NCBI GenBank assembly: GCA_900545215.1
Contig: UQXW01000016.1
Span: 1 to 39,028, forward strand
Direction of reading: 5' to 3'
Origin: an uncultured Bacteroidota bacterium
Lineage (GTDB): Bacteria; Bacteroidota; Bacteroidia; Bacteroidales; P3
DNA length: 39,028 bases
A program made the position numbers and the translations under genes. This document shows, in pieces, positions 32,992-39,028 of the stretch. The notes below the pieces were generated by a model. It worked only from the letters and a program-made list of their open reading frames with translations, ran no database searches and was not told the origin of the DNA. Each line of letters opens with the position of its first letter. Position 1 is the first letter of the stretch.

Positions 32992-34185
32992 ATGAAAAAA
33001 GAAAACAATGACAACACCTCAAAGAACATACAAATAGAGGAGTTCCTTTCGGAGCGATATGAGTTTCGATATAACACCGTACTGCATCGAGCAGAGTACC
33101 GCCCACGAGGAACGGAGGACTATGTGGCAATAGACCGCTACTGTATCAACACGCTCAAGCGAGCCTTGAATAAGGATGCCGATGTACAGACTTCGTCCGA
33201 GAACCTATACAGCATTATAGAAAGCGACTTTTCACCACAGATCAATCCTGTACAAGCCTATTTCCATAGTTTGCCAGCAATGAGAGCAGTGGAGCAAGAA
33301 GCAATAACCGCTCTTTCCAATTGTGTAAGTGTTGCCAATCCCGAGAAATGGAGGGAATATCTCACTAAGTGGTTAGTGGCAGTAGTCGCCAATGCAATGG
33401 ATGACAAGCAGTGTCGCAATCATACCTGCCTTGTGCTGACAGGCGAACAGGGAAAGTTCAAGACCACGTTCCTTGACCTCTTCTGTCCGCCAGCTTTATC
33501 CGACTACCGCTATACAGGAAAGATATACCCACAGGAGAAAGATGTATTGAGCCTTATCGGTCAAAATCTCATCATCAATATTGATGACCAACTAAAAGCC
33601 CTCAACAAGCGAGACGAGAACGAACTGAAGAACCTGATTACTTGCCCACAGGTGAAGTACCGTATGCCTTACGAGAAACATATCGAGGAGCGACCGCACT
33701 TGGCGAGCTTCGTGGCTTCGGTCAATGGCAATGATTTTCTTACAGACCCGACAGGAAGCAGACGTTTCCTGCCTTTTGAGGTGTTGGCGATAGATATAGA
33801 CCGAGCCAAGGCAATTCCGATGAATGCCGTATATAGTGAAGCCAAGGCACTACTAAAAAGTGGATTTCGCTATTGGTTCAATGATGAAGAGATTATCGAA
33901 CTGCACCATAACAACGAAGCCTTCCAAGTCTATACGGCTGAAATGGAACTCTTGCTTCGCTATTTCACTTTTCCCACGGAAGCAGAGAAAGTCACCAAGC
34001 GTTTCTATATGACCAATTCGGAGATAGTGGGCTATCTCTCCTGCTATACCCGACAGCAGCTCTCTGCCAAACGGATGGGTGAAGCCCTACGAAAAGCTGG
34101 CTATACAAGGGAGTGCCGCAGGGTAAACGGTAATCCTGTTTATGTCTATGCCGTCCGCAAGATTCACCCCGAGCAACCGCCATAG
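32992..34185 (+). CDS. VapE-like helicase/ATPase (VirE/DUF3874 type)
   Basis: A 397-residue protein of the virulence-associated E family, SF3-helicase-like. Walker A is G151EQGKFKT158 and a Walker B-like LIINIDDQ lies near 196-203. The segments FVASVNGNDFLTDPTGSRRF and the C-terminal MTNSEIVGYLSCYTRQQLS / GEALRKAGYTRECRR are typical of the Bacteroidales element protein annotated VapE plus DUF3874. In such elements it is taken to support replication of the excised circle together with the primase. It lies directly upstream of the iteron-like array at 34490-34604. Confidence 0.88.
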   Translation: MKKENNDNTSKNIQIEEFLSERYEFRYNTVLHRAEYRPRGTEDYVAIDRYCINTLKRALNKDADVQTSSENLYSIIESDFSPQINPVQAYFHSLPAMRAVEQEAITALSNCVSVANPEKWREYLTKWLVAVVANAMDDKQCRNHTCLVLTGEQGKFKTTFLDLFCPPALSDYRYTGKIYPQEKDVLSLIGQNLIINIDDQLKALNKRDENELKNLITCPQVKYRMPYEKHIEERPHLASFVASVNGNDFLTDPTGSRRFLPFEVLAIDIDRAKAIPMNAVYSEAKALLKSGFRYWFNDEEIIELHHNNEAFQVYTAEMELLLRYFTFPTEAEKVTKRFYMTNSEIVGYLSCYTRQQLSAKRMGEALRKAGYTRECRRVNGNPVYVYAVRKIHPEQPP

Positions 34186-34647
34186 CACTTTGTTGTTATC
34201 CCTCTCCTTTGTAATGCTCTTTTCTTTCCTATTCTCCTTACTACATTACTACAACTAAGGATAATACAGTGAAAGAGAAAAGATTGCAGAAGGTATCCAT
34301 CTTTCGACACAGCTTACTACCATCTTTCTACGCTTCTACAGCAGAATGAACATAGCAAGGTGTAGACAGAAGTTGTAGAAGGATAAAACCGAACGAAGTG
34401 TTACACTTTTCTCTTTTACTGTCAATTACTTATACGAGTGTCGAAGGGTAGTAAGATAGAAAAGGGAAAACTCTGAAAAGGCAAAATCATCAGCCGAAGC
34501 CAAGACGAGAAAATTTTCACCTGAAGAACAATCCTTCGTCAGCCGAAGATAAAATGACTATCGGGTGAAGATAAAAACACCATCAACTGAGAATTAGCTC
34601 TCTGAGCTATTCATTCCATTTCAAATAATCAAGAAACAATTACAGCA
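34186..34647 (+). other. Non-coding gap between helicase and primase, candidate replication origin
   Basis: A 462-base stretch with no coding-like ORF. Its left part is rich in TTACTAC/GTAGTAAG words in both orientations: CTTACTACC at 34314-34322 is inverted as GGTAGTAAG at about 34447-34455, and TTCGACAC at 34304-34311 as GTGTCGAA at 34439-34446. The right part holds the 22-bp repeats and a small hairpin (TAGCTC 34595-34600 with GAGCTA 34604-34609). Position between the two replication genes fits an origin. Confidence 0.5.
34490..34604 (+). repeat. Iteron-like degenerate repeats with 22-bp period
   Basis: Five copies of a TCASCYGAAG-like word start at 34490, 34517, 34539, 34561 and 34583: TCAGCCGAAG, TCACCTGAAG, TCAGCCGAAG, TCGGGTGAAG, TCAACTGAGA. 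The last four are exactly 22 bases apart (two helical turns). The third and fourth share the extension ATAAAA. Period, number and location match plasmid iterons. Confidence 0.75.
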
Positions 34648-35613
34648 ATGAACAACGAATATTACAACCTGCGACGCATCAAGAGTATCTCCATAGCGGA
34701 TTACCTGAATACTCGTGGCATACAGCCTATCAAGCAATACGGCAGCTATGCCCTTTACAATGCACCCTACCGAGAAGACCACAATGCCAGCCTAAAAGTA
34801 AACTTCGCACACAATCTGTGGTATGACTTCGGCTTGTGCAAAGGAGGGAGTATCATTGACCTTGTGATGCTATTACAAGGATGCAGCACGCACGAAGCAA
34901 TGAGCCATCTTGCCAAAAGAAAAGCGACACTCCTCGATTCCTCTTCCTTTCATCGTGAAGTTCTCTCTGCACCTCGCAAAGAGGAACCGCAGATGAACAA
35001 AAGACGGATCCTAAGTATCAGCAAAGAACTCCCTCCACATTTGCAATACTATGTACAGGAGATACGTAAGATAGACCTTGCCGTAGCAAGTCCCTATCTC
35101 CGGCATATCCGCTACGAAGTAAGAGGAAGAGAATTCTCTACCATTGGCTTTGCCAATCGTGCAGGAGGATTTGAACTCCGAGACGACAAAAACTTCAAAG
35201 GAACTATTGCTCCAAAGGACATATCCCTGATTGCAGAAGAAACGAAGAACGCTCCTTACTGCATCTTTGAGGGCTTTATGGATTTCCTTTCCTATCTCAC
35301 GATGAAAGGAGAAAAAGCTAAAACTCCTTCTATTATTTTGAACTCTGTGAACAATGTTTATCGAGCCATTGCCTATCTCCGTGAACATCATATTACTTCT
35401 TTGCGTACATTCCTTGATAACGATGAAGCAGGACGGCAAGCACTTCAATCTTTGCAATCTACAGGGATATATGTAGAGGATATGAGTCAATACTATCGTG
35501 GGCATAAAGACCTCAATGAATATCATGTGGATCGTCAAAGAACAATGGAACAAAGAGCAAAAGTTGCTCGATCTTCCATCAAACCTATCGCCAAAAGAGG
35601 ACTTCGCAGATAA
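34648..35613 (+). CDS. TOPRIM-domain DNA primase (DnaG-like, element-borne)
   Basis: A 321-residue primase of the kind found in Bacteroidales mobilizable elements. The N-terminal CHC2-like fold is recognisable (YNAPYREDHNASLKVNFA then NLWYDFGLCKGGSIIDLV), but most zinc-ligand cysteines are replaced; only one remains. The TOPRIM domain follows with the glutamate motif CIFEGFMDFLSYL near 206-218 and the DxD-like motif FLDNDEAGRQA near 255. It would prime replication of the excised or transferred strand. A broken small gene overlaps its 3' end in another frame. Confidence 0.85.
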   Translation: MNNEYYNLRRIKSISIADYLNTRGIQPIKQYGSYALYNAPYREDHNASLKVNFAHNLWYDFGLCKGGSIIDLVMLLQGCSTHEAMSHLAKRKATLLDSSSFHREVLSAPRKEEPQMNKRRILSISKELPPHLQYYVQEIRKIDLAVASPYLRHIRYEVRGREFSTIGFANRAGGFELRDDKNFKGTIAPKDISLIAEETKNAPYCIFEGFMDFLSYLTMKGEKAKTPSIILNSVNNVYRAIAYLREHHITSLRTFLDNDEAGRQALQSLQSTGIYVEDMSQYYRGHKDLNEYHVDRQRTMEQRAKVARSSIKPIAKRGLRR

Positions 35614-35839
35614 GGTAAAAGAGAGCATTCAACACCAAGTACTAATTGGGGATCCTTAGGGATAAGAGAAAGAAGAGAGCAAACAGATTGCTTTGTTTCG
35701 ACAAATATGGCAGTTCGCCAAGCTGCAAGTTTCCTTGATGAGAGACTTAGAAACAAAGCATCTGTGCATTCAGAGAACGCAAGATAGGATAATAGAGGTA
35801 TGGGACAGGGCGGAGCGGACATTTCGAGAAATGCCATAG
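35525..35839 (+). pseudogene. Small gene between primase and relaxase broken by two in-frame stops
   Basis: One frame starting at the ATG 35525, inside the primase 3' end, reads MWIVKEQWNKEQKLLDLPSN and on to QHQVLIGDP, then TAG (35657), Gly, TAA (35663). It resumes coding-like as EKEESKQIALFRQIWQFAKL and later RIIEVWDRAERTFREMP, stopping at 35837-35839. Without the two stops it is a 104-residue helical protein placed where mobilization accessory proteins usually sit. The other frames are not coding-like. Either it is a nonsense-mutated pseudogene or two tiny ORFs; the continuous frame favours the former. Confidence 0.6.
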
Positions 35840-35846
35840 CTCATTA

Positions 35847-35919
35847 GGGCATTTTCTTCACGCTCCACTCCATTACCGCTGAAAAAGCCCTTCTGAGCCA
35901 AGGGACTTCGCCCCTTTGG
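35847..35919 (+). other. Candidate origin of transfer (nested hairpins before relaxase)
   Basis: GGGCATTTTC (35847-35856) is inverted with one mismatch as GAAAAAGCCC (35881-35890). Immediately after, CCAAGGG (35898-35904) faces CCCCTTTGG (35911-35919) around ACTTCG. Hairpins ending just upstream of a MobV relaxase gene (start 35946) are where oriT is expected. The nick site cannot be assigned from sequence alone. Confidence 0.45.
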
Positions 35920-35945
35920 ATACCCCTTAAACCAATATTCAAATT

Positions 35946-37199
35946 ATGGGCTACGCAGTATTACATATAGACAAAGCTCGTGGCAACGACTTGGCAATGA
36001 CCGCTCATATTGAGCGAACATTCGTGCCGAGTAATGTCGATGCCACTCGCACACACCTTAATCGGGAATTGCTGCAATTCCCTGCAAATGTAACCAACCG
36101 TAGCGAAGCGATAGAACATCGCATCGCCACAGCCGGTATCTACCGAAAGGTAGCAAAGAACCAAGTCAAAGCCCTTCGCTTTATCCTTTCAGGATCGCAT
36201 GAGGATATGCTCCGACTTGAAAGCGAAGGTCGCTTAGATGAATGGTGCGATAGCACGATGCAATGGCTTTACGCCACTTTTGGAAAGGACAATGTAGTGG
36301 CTGCCACACTACATGCAGACGAAGAGACTCCGCATATTCACGCAACGGTAGTACCGATAGTGTGTGGAGAAAGGCGAAAAGCCAAGGCAGAAGCAGAGAA
36401 TGGCAAGCGGAAATACAAGACAAAGAAAGACAAGGTACGGCTCTGTGCCGATGACATACTTACTCCCAAGAAGCTGGAGGAGTACCAAACAACCTATGCC
36501 GATCAGATGAAGTCTTTCGGATTGGAGAGAGGAGTATATGGTTCGGAAGCCAAGCATCGCTCCAATATGAACTATTACAAGGAACTGCTCAAAGAGACGA
36601 AACAGAAACAAGTCGAAGAAGCTGAACTGATCAAAAAAGTCAAGGAGCTGGAAAAACAGGCAGGGAAACTCCGAGTAAAGGGAACGCTCTACTCGCTCTT
36701 TGGGAACTCCGAACTTGACAAAGCAGAGCAGCGTATTACGGAATTAGAGAAAGAGGCAGAACAACAACGCTACCTTACAGAGAAGGAGAAGAACGAAATC
36801 CGAAAGGAGGTGATCCTCTTGCTAGATACCATCAAGGGAAAAGACAAAACGATCTCCGAACAGCAACGAGAAATCAAGGTTTATGAAGAGGAGCAGAGTT
36901 TTATCAAGCGATTCTTTCATAGCTTTTACCTCTTGCTTAATATCCGTTTGATGCTCCGAAAGATGGGCTTTGATGATACCGTAGTGAAGATGCACCAAAA
37001 GCAGGTGGCAGTACGTGGTATGGCTACGGTATATTCAGGTATGTACAAACGCAACTTCACGGAAGAGAATGCGGAGCTACGCATTACGACCAATGAGAAG
37101 CGTCAGCCAATCCTTACCATCAACGGACTATCCGTACCCGATTGGTGCGAACAGAAGTGGCAACATCTCATTCATCGTAACCGCTCTCAACGACTATAA
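35946..37199 (+). CDS. MobV/Pre family relaxase
   Basis: A 417-residue mobilization protein that would nick oriT and pilot the strand. The N-terminal Mob_Pre domain (about 1-200) shows H21-x2-R24, the position of the catalytic histidine in MobM, and the metal-binding H123-A-D-E-E-T-P-H-I-H132 signature. The middle (about 205-320) is a strong coiled coil rich in K, E and Q. The C-terminal 90 residues contain a short hydrophobic segment (FFHSFYLLLNIRLML). No TraG-type coupling protein is present, so helper functions must come from another element. Confidence 0.9.
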   Translation: MGYAVLHIDKARGNDLAMTAHIERTFVPSNVDATRTHLNRELLQFPANVTNRSEAIEHRIATAGIYRKVAKNQVKALRFILSGSHEDMLRLESEGRLDEWCDSTMQWLYATFGKDNVVAATLHADEETPHIHATVVPIVCGERRKAKAEAENGKRKYKTKKDKVRLCADDILTPKKLEEYQTTYADQMKSFGLERGVYGSEAKHRSNMNYYKELLKETKQKQVEEAELIKKVKELEKQAGKLRVKGTLYSLFGNSELDKAEQRITELEKEAEQQRYLTEKEKNEIRKEVILLLDTIKGKDKTISEQQREIKVYEEEQSFIKRFFHSFYLLLNIRLMLRKMGFDDTVVKMHQKQVAVRGMATVYSGMYKRNFTEENAELRITTNEKRQPILTINGLSVPDWCEQKWQHLIHRNRSQRL

Positions 37200-37420
37200 T
37201 CGCTTTTTTCTTTCACTGACAAGAAGAAAAACAGGAAAAAACGCTCACTTCTGCTCGCAAAGGGTTATCTTTGCAAGTGAAATAGTGAGCGTTCTTTGGC
37301 TATTCAAAATATTGTGTATCAGTGTACTTCGCTCATTTCTAAATCGTTACCTATGCGACCTGTATCTTATCGCAGAGCCTTGTAATTCAGGCACTTAGCC
37401 CCAAATCATATTTTTTTTAG
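37200..37420 (+). repeat. Right end of element with nested inverted repeat
   Basis: AACGCTCAC (37240-37248) is perfectly inverted as GTGAGCGTT (37285-37293). Inside it, GCAAAG (37257-37262) pairs with CTTTGC (37269-37274), and CACTT with AAGTG. The following 120 bases hold no gene. AAATCGTTA at 37341-37349 also occurs at 22921-22929 on the left side, too short to call an att core. Confidence 0.5.
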
Positions 37421-37516
37421 CGGGACATCAGGAGACGTACAAAAAACTACGGCAAGGAATTAAGCGAAATGTCCTTGGTCGAAATGAAAAACTATTGGCA
37501 GGAGAATAAACAATAA
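37421..37516 (+). pseudogene. C-terminal fragment resembling MazG pyrophosphohydrolase
   Basis: After a TAG at 37418 one frame reads 31 codons to a TAA at 37514-37516: RDIRRRTKNYGKEL, then SEMSLVEMKNYWQENKQ. The pattern 'G..L..MsL.EM..yW.e.K' is how MazG-type nucleoside triphosphate pyrophosphohydrolases end. No upstream part of such a gene is in the window, so this is probably the remnant of a chromosomal gene cut at the element's right boundary. Identification rests on a short motif and is tentative. Confidence 0.35.
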
Positions 37517-37546
37517 AGCGTCAATATTGCTTCTACTCAACCCTTT

Positions 37547-38520
37547 TTAATACCACGGCAGTTTACAATCCGGTTTCAAGGCTCTCGGGGCAGTATCATT
37601 CAAAGGGCTACCATTGGCAACCTGTTCATATTTTTGCAAATACGTCTCTGCCATGACCCGCGAATTGAAGAGGTCGGACGCATATTGGTGACAGATGCGG
37701 GCATCGTAATGATACGCATGACGCAAGTGTTCAATCATTTCACTGCATTTGTTCGTAAGAAATCCCACTTCCGGAATGACCAACTCGGGCAATGAACCGT
37801 AAGGCGTGCCAAACACCGGCGATCCACAATACAAACTCTCTGTAATCGCCAACCCGAAAGGTTCGTCCCACTTGACAGGGAACACCAACCCCTTGGAACC
37901 TTTCAGATAATCCAACTTCTCTTTTCCACCAACCATACCATGGAAACGCGCCTTGGGCGTCAGTGTGAAGCGGAAGCCCATTTTCAAGTTAAACCTGTAA
38001 CCGCCAAGAATATGAATATGCTCCCCATGCAACCCTTTCACCACTCGGATGGCACCTTTCACATTCTTCACACTCCACGCCGCCTTCCCTAAAAAGTGAT
38101 ACCCTTGACGTATTTTTTCGCAATCGACACTTCCGTAATCGTCCCAATCCAACCCGTTATACACATACGAATTGCTTCCATAGCGTGCAGCATGATTACG
38201 GGAAACGAACACCGCATTTTTGTCAATCTCTCCCTGAATGAAATTGCCATGATATGTAACGATATAAGGCTTGCTTCCCCCCTTCGGTACTTCGTTATTG
38301 AAATGAACAATGTCTGCCTCCTCTGGTATCTGCTCGGTCAGACTGCGTTTCGGATCGATATGGATAATCTTTGCAAAATCACATGCCGATCCCTTGTCTG
38401 CAAGAAATGTAACACAATGTCCCTTTCTCACTAACTCTTTCCCCAAATACCAAATTACACGCTCCGTACCCCCTATGTTACCACCGGAATGACCGAACGA
38501 ATGACCAATACAATATTCAT
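37547..38520 (-). pseudogene. Family 4 glycosyltransferase with 5' frameshift
   Basis: About 320 residues of a GT-B glycosyltransferase that would transfer a sugar from a nucleotide donor to a surface glycan. The acceptor-side N-domain reads YCIGHSFGHSGGNIGGTERV ... WYLGKELVRKGHCVTFLADK. The donor domain has E-P-F-G-L-A-I-T-E, the EX7E motif, and GSPVFGTPYGSLPE. The natural ATG at 38520 (MNIV..) lies in a different frame from the conserved YCIGHSFGHSGG and meets a stop after 15 codons. A deletion of a few bases after codon 2-3 explains this. Only a TTG at 38446, after the glycine-rich donor loop, would start the remaining ORF. It is probably inactive or truncated. Confidence 0.75.
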
Positions 38521-38546
38521 GACTGTTTTATTTGTTACTCGCTTTA

Positions 38547-38599
38547 CAAAGGTAATCGAAAGACCTGTTTCCAAGTCTTTTCGTCCGTTTGCAAAGGTA
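38547..38599 (-). promoter_or_regulatory. Two -7 promoter boxes upstream of the glycosyltransferase
   Basis: On the minus strand TACCTTTG occurs at 38554-38547 and again at 38599-38592, both fitting TAnnTTTG. The nearer one is 27 bases from the ATG at 38520. The 5' frameshift therefore lies downstream of an apparently intact promoter region. Confidence 0.5.
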
Positions 38600-39028
38600 C
38601 AAACTTTTTCCTCATCCACCAAGTTTTTCGCTATAAATCTACAGCCACCTTCAACAAGCCCTCTATGACAAAGACCGGTTGTCCGTGTCGTGAGAGCGAC
38701 CTGTTCAGCAAACGCATTCAAATAAGATGCACAGTAGTGCCACTACCATGAAAAACGGTGCGTATGAAATTTTCCTCGGTACAGAGATTGTAAAAGACCC
38801 GGATCTTTTGGAGTGTAAGCACCGAGGTTTTCAAATTCAGCAAATGTTCCGGAGTATGATAGAACTCGATTTTGGTAAAGTAGAAGACTGTAAATGTATC
38901 ATCCGACACTTGCTCGCAGGCAGAGAACGATTTTCTTTTTCCCATTCCGTGAACGTGAGCCAAGCTCCATCGGCGTAATAGAAGAACTTGAAGTCGTTTG
39001 TAAAACGATTTGGACATAAAAAAAGAGC
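38600..39028. other. Unresolved right edge of window
   Basis: Both strands have short open frames. The minus strand shows protein-like words in two frames (FFYYADGAWLTFTEWEKENR in one, SDDTFTVFYFTKIEFYHTPE in another), as in a frameshifted gene entering from the right. The plus strand has an 83-codon frame at 38727-38978. None can be assigned, and the region may be another decayed gene. Confidence 0.25.

Larger units (their letters stand above)
22900..37300. mobile_element. Integrative and mobilizable element (approximate limits)
   Basis: Gene order defines a Bacteroidales mobilizable island: two tandem tyrosine recombinases, cargo, two HTH_17 excisionase-type regulators, VapE-like helicase, TOPRIM primase, MobV relaxase. 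No type IV secretion or coupling genes are present, so transfer would need a helper conjugative element. Left and right limits are set by the integrase upstream region and by the inverted repeat after the relaxase. Direct-repeat att sites were not identified, so the ends may be off by several hundred bases. The cargo is the restriction/RloC-like operon at 25630-31669. Confidence 0.75.

Noticed and set aside
34490..34604. CRISPR array
   Set aside because: The repeat words are only about 10 bases, degenerate, with 12-base intervals and no cas genes. Iteron-like organisation fits better.
22921..37349. AAATCGTTA as att core (22921-22929 and 37341-37349)
   Set aside because: A nine-base match over about 14 kb can occur by chance, and neither copy lies at a demonstrable junction.
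38473..38721. 82-codon minus-strand ORF overlapping the glycosyltransferase start
   Set aside because: It only passes through the promoter boxes and ends by reading the glycosyltransferase ATG region (MNIV..) in the wrong frame.

Overview
The window looks like a chromosome segment of a member of the Bacteroidales that has a type IX secretion system (T9SS). Two exported proteins end in T9SS type A sorting domains. Other Bacteroidetes signs are the GSCFA, DUF6029-type, Omp28-type and GldA-like genes, and repeated matches to the Bacteroidetes promoter -7 box TAnnTTTG a short way upstream of genes. No rRNA, tRNA or CRISPR array was recognised.

Housekeeping part, about 1-22.3 kb. It opens with the 3' two-thirds of an S9 (DPP IV-like) peptidase and a large fibronectin type III protein with a T9SS tail. 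A polyprenyl diphosphate synthase follows, then a tightly packed envelope cluster: TlpA-like thioredoxin, DUF6029-type outer-membrane protein, Omp28-like lipoprotein and a small T9SS-sorted protein, ending at a strong terminator. On the minus strand come cutC and a GSCFA gene, a 51-residue Thr/Glu-rich lipoprotein, and an O-antigen ligase/polymerase-like protein. The ligase gene is divergent from rfbD, which overlaps an NlpC/P60 lipoprotein. LuxC-type acyl-CoA reductase and gapA converge on a shared terminator. An SGNH hydrolase overlapping a GldA-like ATPase, a BspA-type LRR protein and a TPR protein complete this part.

Mobile element, about 22.9-37.3 kb. This is an integrative and mobilizable element. 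It has two tandem tyrosine recombinases (the first frameshifted), two HTH_17 excisionase-type proteins, a VapE-like helicase, a 22-bp iteron-like array, a TOPRIM primase, a broken small gene, a hairpin region that may be oriT, and a MobV/Pre relaxase. Exact ends and att sites were not found. Debris of disrupted genes lies on both flanks: a frameshifted minus-strand gene on the left, and a MazG-like C-terminal fragment and a 5'-frameshifted glycosyltransferase on the right.

Cargo, 25.6-31.7 kb. Five minus-strand genes are fused by abutting or overlapping start/stop codons and share one visible promoter. In order they are a small HTH controller, a single-chain nuclease-methyltransferase (PD-(D/E)xK plus N6-MTase, the BcgI-like type IIB architecture, with no HsdR motor), a two-TRD specificity subunit, a separate third TRD, and an RloC/PrrC-like AAA ATPase with a candidate anticodon-nuclease triad. 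A tract of eight G lies exactly at the join between the two specificity ORFs. Gain of one G or loss of two would fuse them into a three-TRD protein. This looks like a phase-variable, specificity-switching restriction system with a candidate suicide tRNase as back-up, carried on a mobilizable element, and it is the most interesting feature of the window.
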